A DNA stretch of 64,000 nt. It comes from Butyrivibrio sp. MC2013. GTDB lineage: Bacteria > Bacillota > Clostridia > Lachnospirales > Lachnospiraceae. The position numbers and the translations under genes were made by a program. Location of the stretch: the NCBI RefSeq assembly GCF_000424585.1, contig NZ_AUKE01000001.1:186001-250000 (forward strand), written 5' to 3'. Under the pieces are notes generated by a model. That model searched no databases. It was not told where the DNA came from and worked only from the letters and a program-made list of their open reading frames with translations. Shown one piece after another: positions 24,447 to 35,224 of the stretch (the first letter of the stretch is position 1; every line of letters begins with the position of its first letter).

Positions 24447-25238
24447 TTATGCCTGCTTACGGCAAATATAGAGAAGATGATTTGTGTTGCCTAATAGCTC
24501 TCTCTTTTCGGAAAAAGCCAGATACCATTCAGCAAGGGCTTTAAATTCCTCATCGGTCATAGAAAAGTCAGGACGCTTTTCGATCGGCTCCATCAGTCCG
24601 TCCACACCTGCTGTTGTTATCCATTTGACAGGCTTCTCACGAAAAAGTCCCTCGAATTCTGTAACATCATATCCTGTAAACAGCTGTTCTTTGAAATGCC
24701 TTACCTGATAATCCTTTGTAAAGTTTTCTGCTTGTCCTTCAGCCCAGTTACCATAGAAATAATTCGCATACATTATCGCAAACACGGATATGAAGGCAAA
24801 CAGAATTACTCCATTTGGCTTTGTGACCCGAATCGCCTCATCAATCGCGCAATTCACTTCATCCTTCTCATACAAGTGATACATGGGGCCAAGGAACAGC
24901 GTTACATCAAAAGTGTTATCTGAGAATTGGCTCAGATCTGTAGCATCTCCTTGGAAAGATTGGATATTTGCCATTCCTTTGCTGTTTTCTCTGAGAACGG
25001 CGAGATTACTCTCGACCAGTTCAACCGCTGTCACATTCATGCCTTCGCTTGCAAGGGCAATGGAGTATCTTCCCGTTCCAGCGCCAACTTCAAGAATTGC
25101 TGAATCCTCACTTGCATAGCGGTGGATATAATTCATCGTTGTGCAGAATTCCAGCTGGCCGTGCCGCGATCTTGTAGTCCGTCCTTCTTCGTCATATCGG
25201 CCATAAAAGCTGCTTACTATTTCTTTTCTGGTGCTCAT
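24447..25238 (-). CDS. Class I SAM-dependent methyltransferase
   Basis: 263 residues. The SAM-binding motif is ILEVGAGTGRYSIALASEG near 48-66, followed by an acidic end of strand 2 (VTAVELVESN) and DVTLFLGPMYHLYEKDEV. The C-terminal half (about 150-260) is the less conserved substrate part. GAGG precedes the ATG. Substrate unknown; small-molecule methylation is more likely than RNA methylation given the fold. It has no coupled neighbours. Confidence 0.85.
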   Translation of the reverse strand: MSTRKEIVSSFYGRYDEEGRTTRSRHGQLEFCTTMNYIHRYASEDSAILEVGAGTGRYSIALASEGMNVTAVELVESNLAVLRENSKGMANIQSFQGDATDLSQFSDNTFDVTLFLGPMYHLYEKDEVNCAIDEAIRVTKPNGVILFAFISVFAIMYANYFYGNWAEGQAENFTKDYQVRHFKEQLFTGYDVTEFEGLFREKPVKWITTAGVDGLMEPIEKRPDFSMTDEEFKALAEWYLAFSEKRELLGNTNHLLYICRKQA

Positions 25239-25291
25239 ATACGTTTCCTCACAAATCCCGATTTGCTTAATACAAAGATTCTAACCGTTTC

Positions 25292-25324
25292 AACAATAAA
25301 AATAAAGCCCACTGATGTGAGCTT
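25292..25324 (-). terminator. Rho-independent terminator of the uvrBA region
   Basis: On the minus strand AAGCTCAC-ATCA-GTGGGCTT forms an 8-bp stem (one G-T pair), followed by TTTATTTTTATTG. It lies 48 bp beyond the stop of the small ORF at 25372-25650 and probably ends the uvrB-uvrA transcript. Confidence 0.7.
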
Positions 25325-25371
25325 CATTCTTCACTTCCATTTATCTGTGAATGGTAACAAGACTTTAGCCA

Positions 25372-25650
25372 TCAGAAAAACCAATCATCCTCTTCCAGCA
25401 CTGAGATTTCCAGATAGTCAAAGCCTATCTCCTCAATAAAGGAATCCTTTGTAAATCGGCATTTTCCGTGTTTTTTGAAATCTCTGACATTGACATCCAG
25501 CCAAATAGGCCTTGCCAGGTCCAGCTCCTCACATGCCTTGTCCAGTGCTCTCATGATCTTATGAGTGCGTGTGTCATCGGAATCATCACTTATGATGACA
25601 TCCTGCTCTTCGTGATTGTCTTTAAAGCGCCGTACCCACAGCTTAAACAT
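25372..25650 (-). CDS. Small conserved-looking protein downstream of uvrA
   Basis: 92 residues, MFKLWVRRFKDNHEEQDVII at the N-terminus. Charged, without membrane segments; mixed helix and strand is likely. I do not recognise a family. The ATG has AAAGGA upstream and lies 17 bp after the uvrA stop, and the terminator at 25292-25324 follows, so it is probably the last gene of the uvrB-uvrA operon. A role linked to DNA repair would be a guess from position only. Confidence 0.7.
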   Translation of the reverse strand: MFKLWVRRFKDNHEEQDVIISDDSDDTRTHKIMRALDKACEELDLARPIWLDVNVRDFKKHGKCRFTKDSFIEEIGFDYLEISVLEEDDWFF

Positions 25651-25667
25651 AGTTTACTTATCCTTTA

Positions 25668-28586
25668 TTATAACATTTTTTTGATATAAGCCCCGGTGAA
25701 GGACTCTTTGACCTTGGCCACCTGCTCCGGAGTGCCCTTGGCCACGATTGTGCCGCCGCCGTCTCCGCCGCTGGGGCCCAGATCTATGATATAATCTGCA
25801 GTCTTGATCACATCTAGGTTGTGCTCTATGACAACAACAGAATTCCCCTGGTCAACCAATGTCTGCAATATATCCACCAGCTTGGCCACATCATCAAAGT
25901 GCAGTCCGGTGGTAGGCTCATCCAGGATATATATGGTCTTGCCTGTACTGGTCCTTGAGAGCTCTGTCGCCAGCTTGATCCTCTGAGCCTCACCTCCTGA
26001 GAGCTCTGTTGATGGCTGGCCCAGCTTTACATATCCCAGGCCTACATCATAGAGAGTCTGGATCTTCTTTCTGATCTTGGGCACATTCTGGAAGAAGTCA
26101 AGAGCTTCCTCCACAGTCATATCCAGCACATCATATATATTTTTGCCCTTATAATGTACGTCCAGAGTCTCCCTGTTGTAGCGCTTTCCTCCGCACACTT
26201 CGCAAGGCACATATACATCAGGCAAAAAGTGCATCTCTATCTTGACTATACCATCGCCTGAGCAGGCTTCGCATCGTCCGCCCTTCACATTAAAAGAGAA
26301 GCGTCCCTTGCTGTAGCCTCTGGCCTTGGCATCAGGGGTAGACGCAAAAAGGTCTCTGATCAGATCAAATACTCCTGTATATGTAGCAGGGTTGGACCTG
26401 GGGGTCCTGCCTATAGGACTCTGATCGATATCAATTACCTTATCCAGCTGCTCCATGCCTTCGATGGACTTGTGATCTCCGGGGATACACCTGGCCCTGT
26501 TCAGATCCCTGGCCAGATGCTTGTAGAGTATCTCATTAACCAGAGAGGACTTACCTGAGCCCGATACACCTGTTACCAGAGTCAGCACTCCAAGAGGTAT
26601 CTTCACATCTATACCTTTGAGATTATGCTCTCTGGCCCCCTTTACAGTAAGCCAGCCTGTAGGTTTTCTGCGGCACTTTGGCACCATGATCTTCTTCTTG
26701 CCCGACAAATACATACCTGTCAGGGAAGCAGGATTATCCATGATCTCCTCTGCTGTTCCACAGGCTACTATCTCACCGCCATGGGAACCTGCACCGGGTC
26801 CCACATCCACTATATAATCCGCAGCTCTCATGGTGTCTTCATCGTGTTCTACCACAATGAGGGTATTGCCCAGATCTCTCAGGTTCTGAAGGGTGGCCAG
26901 GAGCTTGTCATTGTCCCTCTGATGGAGTCCTATACTGGGCTCATCCAGGATATAGCATACGCCGCAGAGGCCGGAGCCTATCTGGGTAGCCAGCCTGATC
27001 CTCTGAGCCTCGCCGCCTGAGAGGGTACCTGTTGCCCTGGACAGAGACAGATAGTCCAGTCCCACGTCTACCAGGAAGCCTACCCTGGCCCTGATCTCCT
27101 TTAGGAGCTGTGCACCTATGAGGAGCTGATGCTCTGACAGATCCAGCTTTGAAAGGTATGAATGCAGCTCCTTGATAGACATAGAGGTGATCTCAAATAT
27201 ATTTCTTGAATCTACAGTCACCGCCAGGGATTCTGCGCGTAGCCTCTGACCCTTGCAGGCTGTACAGGGAGTAATGGTCATATACTCTTCATATTCAGCC
27301 TTGGCAGACTCAGAGTATGTCTCCCTGTACCTGCGCTCCACATTTTTGATGATACCGTCAAAGAGGATGGGATAATCTCCCTCTCCCCTCTGCCCCTTGT
27401 AATGCACATTGACAGTCTTGTCCGCGCCATTTATGAGTATATTCCTGATCTTAGCCGGATAATCCTGAAAAGGGGTATCCAGGCTGAATTTATAAGCTTT
27501 GGAGAGAGCCTGCAATGTTGCATTGGTAAAGCTGCCCTCCTTGTCCGAGCTCTGCCAGCCCATGACCTGGATAGCACCTTCACTTATAGACAGTGAAGGA
27601 TCCGGGATGATCAGCTTCTCATCAAATTCCATCTTGTAGCCAAGGCCTGAGCACTCAGGGCAGGCTCCGTAAGGATTGTTAAAAGAAAAGCTCCTGGGCT
27701 CTATCTCAGGTATACTGATACCGCAATCAGGGCAGGAGAAATTCTGTGAGAAATTCATCTCCTTACCGCCGATGACATCCACCAGGAGAAGACCTTCTGC
27801 CAGTCCCAGAGCATTCTCTACGGAATCTGTAAGCCTGCCTCTAATGGACTCAGGATCATCCTTGATCACCAGTCTGTCTACTATGATCTCTATGGAATGC
27901 TTGATGTTCTTATCAAGGCTAATCTCTTCGGAGAGGTCGTACTGATTGCCATCTACGCGCACACGCACATATCCGGCCTTGGTAGCCCTTTCAAAGACCT
28001 TCTCATGCATACCCTTCCTGCCTCTGACAACAGGAGCCATGATCTGGATCTTTGTGCCCGGCTCCAGAGCCAGTATCTGGTCAGCCATCTCATCTACGCT
28101 CTGTCTTCTGATCTCCCTGCCGCAGCTAGGGCAGTGGGGGATTCCTATCCTGGCATAGAGGAGACGGAAATAGTCATATATCTCTGTAACAGTACCCACT
28201 GTGGACCTGGGGTTTCTGTTGGTGGATTTCTGATCTATGGATATGGTGGGAGATAGACCCTCTATCTTTTCCACATCCGGCTTGTCCATCTGTCCCAGGA
28301 ACATCCTGGCATAGGAGGACAAGGATTCCATATATCTCCTCTGTCCTTCTGCAAAAATTGTATCAAAAGCAAGGGATGACTTGCCTGAACCTGACAATCC
28401 GGTAAAGACAGTAAGACAGCCCCTTGGGATATCCACATTTATTCCCTTTAGATTGTGCTCTGCAGCTCCTCTGACCCTGATATAGTCATGGGGATCTATG
28501 GGAAGGGGATGCCTTGTATGACTGATAGTCCCTGTATATACGCTCTTTTCAGGCTCTGTAACTGCTTCCTTTTTCTTGCCTGCCAT
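25668..28586 (-). CDS. uvrA: Excinuclease ABC subunit A
   Basis: 972 residues, close to the usual size. Two ABC ATPase modules are present: Walker [10 protein letters not shown] (about 52) and GVSGSGKSS (about 660), with signatures LSGGEAQRI in each half. Zinc-binding CPSCG, CPDCG...CPECSG and CEACSGDG...CEVCGGKR clusters are intact. With UvrB it scans DNA for bulky damage in nucleotide excision repair. AAAAAGGAG precedes the ATG. It follows uvrB by 93 bp on the same strand. The Ser/Lys-rich first 25 residues are an ordinary extension. Confidence 0.97.
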   Translation of the reverse strand: MAGKKKEAVTEPEKSVYTGTISHTRHPLPIDPHDYIRVRGAAEHNLKGINVDIPRGCLTVFTGLSGSGKSSLAFDTIFAEGQRRYMESLSSYARMFLGQMDKPDVEKIEGLSPTISIDQKSTNRNPRSTVGTVTEIYDYFRLLYARIGIPHCPSCGREIRRQSVDEMADQILALEPGTKIQIMAPVVRGRKGMHEKVFERATKAGYVRVRVDGNQYDLSEEISLDKNIKHSIEIIVDRLVIKDDPESIRGRLTDSVENALGLAEGLLLVDVIGGKEMNFSQNFSCPDCGISIPEIEPRSFSFNNPYGACPECSGLGYKMEFDEKLIIPDPSLSISEGAIQVMGWQSSDKEGSFTNATLQALSKAYKFSLDTPFQDYPAKIRNILINGADKTVNVHYKGQRGEGDYPILFDGIIKNVERRYRETYSESAKAEYEEYMTITPCTACKGQRLRAESLAVTVDSRNIFEITSMSIKELHSYLSKLDLSEHQLLIGAQLLKEIRARVGFLVDVGLDYLSLSRATGTLSGGEAQRIRLATQIGSGLCGVCYILDEPSIGLHQRDNDKLLATLQNLRDLGNTLIVVEHDEDTMRAADYIVDVGPGAGSHGGEIVACGTAEEIMDNPASLTGMYLSGKKKIMVPKCRRKPTGWLTVKGAREHNLKGIDVKIPLGVLTLVTGVSGSGKSSLVNEILYKHLARDLNRARCIPGDHKSIEGMEQLDKVIDIDQSPIGRTPRSNPATYTGVFDLIRDLFASTPDAKARGYSKGRFSFNVKGGRCEACSGDGIVKIEMHFLPDVYVPCEVCGGKRYNRETLDVHYKGKNIYDVLDMTVEEALDFFQNVPKIRKKIQTLYDVGLGYVKLGQPSTELSGGEAQRIKLATELSRTSTGKTIYILDEPTTGLHFDDVAKLVDILQTLVDQGNSVVVIEHNLDVIKTADYIIDLGPSGGDGGGTIVAKGTPEQVAKVKESFTGAYIKKML

Positions 28587-28679
28587 CTGCTGACTCCTTT
28601 TTAAAAAATCCTTTGAAATACTATGCTCTATAGCCTTTTACTGTGTGCTATGAATAAGCTTTGCTGCTTCTCGTAGGGC

Positions 28680-30668
28680 TTACGACCTGCCTATACTTTC
28701 CAGGTTCTTGTTAAGCTCTATCATCTGATCACGCAGCATGGCTGCTGATTCGAAATCCAGCTCTGCTGCAGCTTTTTGCATCTTCTTTCTGATCTTGCCG
28801 ATAAGCTTTTCCAGTTCGCTCCTGCTCATGGACTCCGGATCCTTCTCGAATCTCTGCTCCTGTCTTGCAGCCTCCTTGGTGATCGCTATAAGGTCCCTGA
28901 CAGCCTTGCGTATGGTAGTAGGGGTAATGCCGTGCTCCTCATTATAGGCCATCTGGATCTGCCGGCGCCTCTTAGTCTCATCTATAGCCTTCTGCATGGA
29001 GTCTGTCATATTATCCGCATACATGATAACGCGTCCTTCAGAATTACGGGCTGCACGTCCTATGGTCTGTATCAGTGAAGTCTCGGACCTGAGGAAGCCT
29101 TCCTTGTCAGCATCCAGTATTGCTACCAGACTGATCTCAGGGATGTCCAGACCTTCCCTTAGTAGGTTGATACCTACCAGTACATCAAATACGTCCAGTC
29201 GCATATCCCTTATGATCTCGCTTCGCTGAAGCGTATCTATGTCTGAATGGAGATACCTGACTTTGACGCCGTTCTCTGCCAGGTACTCTGTGAGATCCTC
29301 TGCCATGCGCTTGGTCAGGGTAGTCACCAGGACCTTGCGGCCTGCCCCTGTCTCCTTCCTGATCTCTCCTAACAGGTCGTCTATCTGCCCCTCTGTAGGT
29401 CTCACATCCACCTCGGGATCCAATAGTCCCGTAGGCCTTATGACCTGCTGAGCTCTAAGGAGCTCATGCTCGCTCTCATAGGGACCGGGAGTAGCTGAGC
29501 AAAAGAGCATCTGATCAATACGACTCTCAAACTCATTAAAATTAAGGGGTCTGTTATCCAATGCCGAAGGAAGCCTGAAGCCGTAATCAACCAGTGTCTG
29601 CTTTCTGGACCTGTCGCCATGATACATGGCACCTATCTGAGGAATGGACATATGAGACTCATCCACTATTATCAGGTAATCCCTGGGGAAGAAGTCCATA
29701 AGTGTAAGAGGCGGCTCTCCTGCCTTCATGAAGTTCAGGTGCCTGGAATAGTTCTCAATGCCTGAGCAAAAGCCTGTCTCCCTCATCATCTCTATATCAA
29801 AATTGGTCCTCTCGGAGATACGCTGCGCTTCTATAAGCTTGTCTTCCGACTTAAAAAAACGGATCTGCTCCTCCAGCTCCTTTTCAATATTGTCGCAGGC
29901 TCTGTTGATCTTCTCCTGAGGTACCACATAGTGAGAAGCTGGATAGATCATCACGTGAGAGAGCTCATTTAAGACCTTGCCGCTTAAGGGATCTGCTTCA
30001 CATATCCTGTCTATCTCATCACCAAAGAATTCTATCCTGAGTATCCTGTCAGTGGCATTGGCAGGAGCCACTTCCAGCACATCCCCGTGGACTCTGAAAT
30101 TACACCTGGCCAGATCCATGTCATTGCGCTGATACTGTATGGCTATCAGGTCCCTTATCACATCGTCCCTGTCCTTATTCATACCGGGCCTTAGGGATAT
30201 GGACATCCCCTTAAATTCCTCAGGGCTGCCCAGACCGTATATGCAGGATACAGATGCCACTACTATGACATCTCTTCTCTCTGACAAGGAAGCTGTAGCT
30301 GATAGCCTTAGCTTGTCTATCTCATCATTGATGGCCGAGTCCTTGGCAATATACGTATCAGTCTGAGGTACGTAGGCTTCAGGCTGGTAATAATCATAGT
30401 AAGATACAAAGTATTCCACCGCGTTTTCAGGGAAGAACTCCTTCATCTCGCCGTAGAGCTGGCCTGCCAAAGTCTTATTATGAGATATTATAAGTGTGGG
30501 CTTGTTAAGGGCCGCAATGATATTGGCCATGGTAAAGGTCTTACCGGAACCTGTAACGCCAAGCAGGGTCTCAAACTGGTTACCCTGTATGAAGCCCTCG
30601 ACAAGTTCCTTTATAGCCTGCGGCTGGTCGCCCGTAGGTTTGAAATCCGAATGTAATTTGAAGTTCAT
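28680..30668 (-). CDS. uvrB: Excinuclease ABC subunit B
   Basis: 662 residues. Walker A GVTGSGKT (39-46), the damage-wedging beta-hairpin region with [12 protein letters not shown] (about 92-103), DESHMSIPQ (about 338), helicase motif VI region QTIGRAARN (about 535) and a C-terminal UVR domain (about 620-655, [20 protein letters not shown]) are present. It loads onto damage with UvrA and recruits UvrC, which is not in this window. A promoter candidate lies about 90 bp upstream. Confidence 0.97.
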   Translation of the reverse strand: MNFKLHSDFKPTGDQPQAIKELVEGFIQGNQFETLLGVTGSGKTFTMANIIAALNKPTLIISHNKTLAGQLYGEMKEFFPENAVEYFVSYYDYYQPEAYVPQTDTYIAKDSAINDEIDKLRLSATASLSERRDVIVVASVSCIYGLGSPEEFKGMSISLRPGMNKDRDDVIRDLIAIQYQRNDMDLARCNFRVHGDVLEVAPANATDRILRIEFFGDEIDRICEADPLSGKVLNELSHVMIYPASHYVVPQEKINRACDNIEKELEEQIRFFKSEDKLIEAQRISERTNFDIEMMRETGFCSGIENYSRHLNFMKAGEPPLTLMDFFPRDYLIIVDESHMSIPQIGAMYHGDRSRKQTLVDYGFRLPSALDNRPLNFNEFESRIDQMLFCSATPGPYESEHELLRAQQVIRPTGLLDPEVDVRPTEGQIDDLLGEIRKETGAGRKVLVTTLTKRMAEDLTEYLAENGVKVRYLHSDIDTLQRSEIIRDMRLDVFDVLVGINLLREGLDIPEISLVAILDADKEGFLRSETSLIQTIGRAARNSEGRVIMYADNMTDSMQKAIDETKRRRQIQMAYNEEHGITPTTIRKAVRDLIAITKEAARQEQRFEKDPESMSRSELEKLIGKIRKKMQKAAAELDFESAAMLRDQMIELNKNLESIGRS

Positions 30669-30756
30669 TCTCTATTATTCCTCAGCACTCAATATCAACC
30701 TTGTACATTTCCTGTTGCTATATATGCTAAAAATCCACCATAAGTCTCTATGCCGG

Positions 30757-30786
30757 ATTATACTATATTTCGCATTAGCATTTCAA
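30757..30786 (-). promoter_or_regulatory. Sigma-A type promoter for uvrB-uvrA
   Basis: On the minus strand TTGAAA (30781-30786) and TATAAT (30757-30762) are separated by 18 bp, about 90 bp before the uvrB ATG. No LexA/DinR-type operator (GAAC-N4-GTTC) was seen around it, so SOS control is not evident. Confidence 0.65.
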
Positions 30787-30849
30787 GTTCTCTTTTGTAT
30801 GCTTTTTCAGCACATTCAATACTATAAGTAACTGTTCACCCCTATGCAA

Positions 30850-30896
30850 AGACAAAAATAGCGCTGCTGCAGAAGTACATTTTCTGCAGCAGCGCC
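30850..30896 (-). terminator. Rho-independent terminator after ctpA
   Basis: On the minus strand GCGCTGCTGCAGAA and TTCTGCAGCAGCGC form a 14-bp stem around ATGTAC, followed by TATTTTTGTC. It lies about 40 bp after the ctpA stop and closes the ftsE-ftsX-M23-ctpA transcript. Confidence 0.9.
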
Positions 30897-30934
30897 ATAT
30901 GATCACCTACAGTGTTTGAACAGCTACCAGCACA

Positions 30935-32317
30935 TCAATTAAGCATGGCTGCCACTTCCTGAAGGGCTCTGTTGAGCTGATTATCACTGCCGTTTTCTTT
31001 GTAGGCATCTATATCATAGTCCAGCTCAATATCAGGCTCGATACCTGTACCATGGATATTTACGCCCGAGGGAGTGTAATACTTACTCACTGTGAGCTTC
31101 ACTGCCGTGCCGTCACTAAAGGGAATGACCTTTTGCACGATACCCTTACCGTAGGTGGTGGTGCCGATCAAAGTTCCCTTATTGTAATCCTTGATAGCTC
31201 CTGCCAGGATCTCGGAGGCACTGGCTGAATAGCCGTTTACCAGTACTGTCATGGGCACATCAAGTTCATTCTTGCCATTGCACTCATAGTCTATCCTCTT
31301 GCCATCCTTATCGACGGTATATACTATGACGCCCTTGGGCAGTATCATCTTGGCTATGTCACATACTGCAGCAAGGCTTCCGCCGGGATTACTCCTCAGA
31401 TCCAGTACCAGCCCTCTCATGCCCTGATCCTGCAGATCTTCCAGCGCATCTGCAAACTGCTGGGTAGTCACAGTATCAAACTCTGAGATCTTGATATAGC
31501 CTATATCCCCTTCTTTCATCTCATGGGATACTGTAGGAGTCTCTACCTTGCGGCGCTCTACTTCCTGTTCAATAAAGTCACTCTCTCCCTGTCTGTAGAG
31601 AGTCAGGGTCACTATAGTATGCTCCTCGCCCTTGACCTTGCTGACGAACTCTTCAAGAGTCATGCCATCTGTCTCTATACCATCTACCTTGTAGCAGATA
31701 TCACCTGCCATCAGTCCTGCCTCCTGAGCAGGTGTACCCTCCATGATACCGGAGATCACAGGAAGCCCTGTATCCTGATCAAGAGATATATAAGCACCAA
31801 TGCCATAATAGATACCTTCTGTATCACTCATGAGCTCGGTCAACTGTTCTTCGGTGTAATATACCGAATAGGGATCTCCCAGGCTGTCCAGCATGCCTGT
31901 GTAGATGCCGTTTTCCAGTTCAGAGGCAGATATCTCCGAAGCATCCAGATAATTATCTTCAATGGTATCCTCAAGAAGCTGCAATTTGGCATTTACTTCA
32001 TCATTGACAATGGAGATATACTCTTCTTCGTCGTCTTCATAAGCCTTGTTCTCATCATCAGAAGCCTTCGCTTCGTCCTTATCAGCCGCAGATGACGCCG
32101 ACGCTTCCCCACCATGAGAGAGAAGTGACTCTTTGGCTTCATTGTAATCCACTCTGTGGACTTCAGGCCCACGCCTCATCACCACAAGTATTACAAAAGC
32201 TGCAGACATAGCCATCCCCAGGATCACGCCTATGAGGATCCCCAGAAATACAGCCAGGCCCTTGCCTTTCTTCTTCTGAACAGGTGGATAATTGTTGTTG
32301 TAATAATAGTTGTCCAT
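30935..32317 (-). CDS. ctpA: C-terminal processing peptidase (S41 family, CtpA-like)
   Basis: 460 residues. A cytoplasmic Asn/Tyr/Lys-rich start and a membrane helix (about 20-45) anchor the protein with its catalytic part outside. A PDZ domain (about 165-250) precedes the S41 core, with the nucleophile Ser in NGYSASASEI near 362 and the general-base Lys in TYGKGIVQ near 387. These proteases trim or degrade exported proteins, often cell-wall hydrolases or their regulators. It directly follows an M23 hydrolase gene (21 bp), a common and probably functional pairing. Confidence 0.93.
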   Translation of the reverse strand: MDNYYYNNNYPPVQKKKGKGLAVFLGILIGVILGMAMSAAFVILVVMRRGPEVHRVDYNEAKESLLSHGGEASASSAADKDEAKASDDENKAYEDDEEEYISIVNDEVNAKLQLLEDTIEDNYLDASEISASELENGIYTGMLDSLGDPYSVYYTEEQLTELMSDTEGIYYGIGAYISLDQDTGLPVISGIMEGTPAQEAGLMAGDICYKVDGIETDGMTLEEFVSKVKGEEHTIVTLTLYRQGESDFIEQEVERRKVETPTVSHEMKEGDIGYIKISEFDTVTTQQFADALEDLQDQGMRGLVLDLRSNPGGSLAAVCDIAKMILPKGVIVYTVDKDGKRIDYECNGKNELDVPMTVLVNGYSASASEILAGAIKDYNKGTLIGTTTYGKGIVQKVIPFSDGTAVKLTVSKYYTPSGVNIHGTGIEPDIELDYDIDAYKENGSDNQLNRALQEVAAMLN

Positions 32318-32338
32318 TTCTATACTTCCTAATATCTG

Positions 32339-33559
32339 TTACTTAAGATAATTCCAGGGGCTTACATAGCCTCCGTTTAATCGCACACCAAAGTGAAGGT
32401 GAGGACCTGTGGATCGTCCAGTGGAACCTACTGCTGCAATATTCTGCCCGGCTGTGACGTTCTGACCTGCAGATACATAGAGGGCAGATGCGTGCATGTA
32501 CACTGTATACAGGCCATCGCCATGATCGATCATCACATAATTGCCCATGGATGAAGAGTATGCTGCCGCAATCACGGTGCCATTATAGGCCGCCAGTATG
32601 GACGAGCCTGTGGGCGCTGCCAGGTCCACTCCATTGTGCATCTTCTGTATGCCCAGAGTAGGATGCATTCTCATACCATAGTCATCAGATATCCTGGTAT
32701 AGCCTGGACATGGCCAGGTGAACATGCCTCCGTCATAACTCCTCTTGGGAGTATTAAGTGCTGCCTTTTCCTGGGCAACTGCCTTTTCCAGAGCGGCGAT
32801 GGTGGCATTTTCTTCTGCTATCTGAGCCTCATAGGCAGCAATAGCAGAATCCTTGTCCTTGATATCTCCATTGACCGCAGCCAGCTCGCCTCTTTTGATC
32901 TCCAGGGCAGCTTCCATATCCTTTCTGTCCTGCTCAGCCACGGCTTTGGCCTCTTCCAGAGTAGCCTGCTCTTCTTCCAGAGTCTCCTTGGTGGCCTTGA
33001 CCAGCTCTGTGGTCTCTATATACTCAGCCAGTTTATTCTGGTCATATTCGGAGAGTTCCTTGATATACTCGGCTTTATTGAGCATATCCGAGTAATTATC
33101 TGCTTCCAGGACCATCTCCAGCATATATACATCTCCCCGCTCATACATAAAGCGGATCCTCTTTTTCATGGACTCATACTGCGCTTCCTGCCTGGCCTGG
33201 GATTCTTCCAGCTCTTTCTTTGTCTTTGCTATCTCTTCTTCTTTTTCGCTGATCTTCTTCTCCAGCTCGTCCAGGGTCTCCTGCATTTTGGTCAGTTCCG
33301 CGTCGATATCCTTAATCTTTGAGTTTATATCCGCTTTACTTGATTCCAGTTTCTGCTTGAGGTCTTTAAGTCCTTTCAAAGAGTTCTTGAGATTATCTCT
33401 TTCCTTCTTTTCCTGGCTGATCTTATTCTCTTTTTCCCTGATACTGTCAGTGGTGGCAGCATATATTGGAGTGACCGGTGCCTCTCTAACAACTCCGGCG
33501 CATAGCGCCAGTACAATGCCTACCCTGATCAGTCTCCCCCGCAGCTGTAAGCTCTTCAA
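32339..33559 (-). CDS. Murein hydrolase activator/M23 endopeptidase with coiled coil (EnvC-like)
   Basis: 406 residues from a TTG start at 33557-33559, chosen because GGGAG lies 7 bases upstream. A signal peptide (about 1-34) is followed by a long coiled coil (36-270) and a C-terminal LytM/M23 domain (285-406). Zinc ligands are present: His and Asp in MHNGVDLAA and His-x-His in HLHFG. So it may cleave peptidoglycan itself, unlike E. coli EnvC, whose LytM site is degenerate. Placed 14 bp after ftsX, it is the probable partner that FtsEX controls through its extracytoplasmic loop. Confidence 0.92.
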   Translation of the reverse strand: MKSLQLRGRLIRVGIVLALCAGVVREAPVTPIYAATTDSIREKENKISQEKKERDNLKNSLKGLKDLKQKLESSKADINSKIKDIDAELTKMQETLDELEKKISEKEEEIAKTKKELEESQARQEAQYESMKKRIRFMYERGDVYMLEMVLEADNYSDMLNKAEYIKELSEYDQNKLAEYIETTELVKATKETLEEEQATLEEAKAVAEQDRKDMEAALEIKRGELAAVNGDIKDKDSAIAAYEAQIAEENATIAALEKAVAQEKAALNTPKRSYDGGMFTWPCPGYTRISDDYGMRMHPTLGIQKMHNGVDLAAPTGSSILAAYNGTVIAAAYSSSMGNYVMIDHGDGLYTVYMHASALYVSAGQNVTAGQNIAAVGSTGRSTGPHLHFGVRLNGGYVSPWNYLK

Positions 33560-33573
33560 ACAAAGTCTCCCGA

Positions 33574-34473
33574 TTATACTTTAAGATGATGATGTACGGT
33601 TACAAAGCTTCCGATGAAGCCGATGCCCACGCCTATACCTACAGACAAAGGTACCAGATTGTCAAAGACATTCTGGACAGGAAGGAACACCAGAATATTC
33701 TCCAGAAGAGAATAATGTACTCCCACATATGCCACCACCTTGGTATAGAGGTAGAATACAAGGGCAAGAGGTATCATGGAGCCTACAAGTCCTATGATGA
33801 CACCTTCTATCACGAAGGGAGCTCTGACAAAATAGTCTGTAGCTCCGATGTACTTGGCTATCTCAATCTCATCCTTACGAACAGCTATACCGATAGTGAC
33901 AGTATTGCTGATCAGGAATATAGATACTGCCAAAAGGACTGCAATGATACATACGGACACCAGGGCAATAAACCTGTTCATACCGCTAAGGGTAGATGCT
34001 GTCACTTCAGACCTTCTCACTTCCCTGACTATATTGATGCTCTCAATATAGGTTACCAGCTGTGGCTGCATGGACACATCCTTCATGTAAATCTGAAGGT
34101 TGGAGGAATCTTCCAGAGGGTTCTCTGTAAAGCCGTCTGCATATTCTCCCAGATACTCATCTTTAAAGCTGTTCCAGGCATCCTCTGCGGATACATAATC
34201 AACCTTGGATACTTCAGTCCTCTTCTCCAGCTGACTTGCAAGAGCCGTCATCTCATCCTCTGAAGTGCCCTCGTTAAAAAATACTGTTATGGACACGCCT
34301 TCTTCCGCCGTCTTTACAATATTCTGGAAATTGGCAACTATGGAATAGAACATTCCAAGCAGGAAGAGACAGGCCGTCATAGTAGCGATGGAGGCCAGTG
34401 TATACCACCTGTTTCGGGTCAGATTCCTGAAGCCCTGGCCAATAGTATAAAAGAAAGTACTAATACTCTTCAT
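33574..34473 (-). CDS. ftsX: Cell-division ABC transporter-like permease FtsX
   Basis: 299 residues with four membrane helices (about 23-45, 170-195, 222-245, 268-290) and one large outer loop (46-168), the FtsX topology. It does not transport; with FtsE it senses the division state and activates a peptidoglycan hydrolase outside the membrane. The start overlaps ftsE by 14 bp, so translation is coupled. The hydrolase gene follows directly. Confidence 0.95.
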   Translation of the reverse strand: MKSISTFFYTIGQGFRNLTRNRWYTLASIATMTACLFLLGMFYSIVANFQNIVKTAEEGVSITVFFNEGTSEDEMTALASQLEKRTEVSKVDYVSAEDAWNSFKDEYLGEYADGFTENPLEDSSNLQIYMKDVSMQPQLVTYIESINIVREVRRSEVTASTLSGMNRFIALVSVCIIAVLLAVSIFLISNTVTIGIAVRKDEIEIAKYIGATDYFVRAPFVIEGVIIGLVGSMIPLALVFYLYTKVVAYVGVHYSLLENILVFLPVQNVFDNLVPLSVGIGVGIGFIGSFVTVHHHLKV

Positions 34474-35206
34474 CTATGTATACACCCTTCTCTGCATCAT
34501 CTATGATGACGCCTTTCTTCATGGTAATAACACGCTTCTGCATTTCATTGACGATCTCTCTGTTATGAGTGACCATGACCACAGTGGTACCTGCTGCATT
34601 GATCTTATCAAGCAGCTTCATGATCTCCCAGGAAGTATTGGGATCCAGGTTACCTGTAGGCTCATCTGCCAGCAAAATAGCAGGCTTATTAACAAGAGCT
34701 CTTGCAAGTGCCACCCTCTGCTGCTCACCGCCGGAGAGCTGTGTCACCTTACTCCTGTACTTACCTGCCAGGCCAACAGTTGCAAGGATCCTCTGGACGT
34801 TACGTCTGATGATCCTGCCGGGTACCTGTATTATGTGCTGTGCAAAGGCAACGTTGTCATATACGTTGCGATCGGGCAGCAATCTGAAATCCTGGAAAAC
34901 AATGCCGATATTACGGCGGAATTTGGGTATCTTACCGTGAGTGATCTTCCCAAGATTATATCCCATTACTGTGATATCACCGCTTGTGGGCTTAAGCTCT
35001 CTCATAAGTAGCTTAATCAGAGTGGACTTGCCGCTTCCGCTATCGCCCACTATAAATACAAACTCACCCTTTTTGATATGGAGATTTACTCCGTTAAGTG
35101 CGTTTACGTTATTAGTGCTGTCGGGATATATTTTTGTGACGTTTTCAAGAGTAATGATCTCGTCACCGGGAATCCTCTTCTTTTTTCTCTTAGTCCCCTT
35201 ATCCAT
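34460..35206 (-). CDS. ftsE: Cell-division ATP-binding protein FtsE
   Basis: 248 residues. Walker A GDSGSGKST (about 55-63), signature LSGGEQQRVALARAL (about 158-172), Walker B ILLADEPTGNLD (about 179-190) and switch His in MVTHNRE are present. A 16-residue basic extension (KGTKRKKKR) precedes the usual N-terminus. It powers FtsX conformational changes. The preceding gene, a PucR-type regulator, ends 18 bp upstream on the same strand and may be cotranscribed. Confidence 0.95.
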   Translation of the reverse strand: MDKGTKRKKKRIPGDEIITLENVTKIYPDSTNNVNALNGVNLHIKKGEFVFIVGDSGSGKSTLIKLLMRELKPTSGDITVMGYNLGKITHGKIPKFRRNIGIVFQDFRLLPDRNVYDNVAFAQHIIQVPGRIIRRNVQRILATVGLAGKYRSKVTQLSGGEQQRVALARALVNKPAILLADEPTGNLDPNTSWEIMKLLDKINAAGTTVVMVTHNREIVNEMQKRVITMKKGVIIDDAEKGVYIDEEY

Positions 35207-35224
35207 TAACTCCTCCCCAATATT

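Noticed and set aside
30669-30850. LexA operator upstream of uvrB
   Set aside because: No GAAC-N4-GTTC type site was seen near the promoter.
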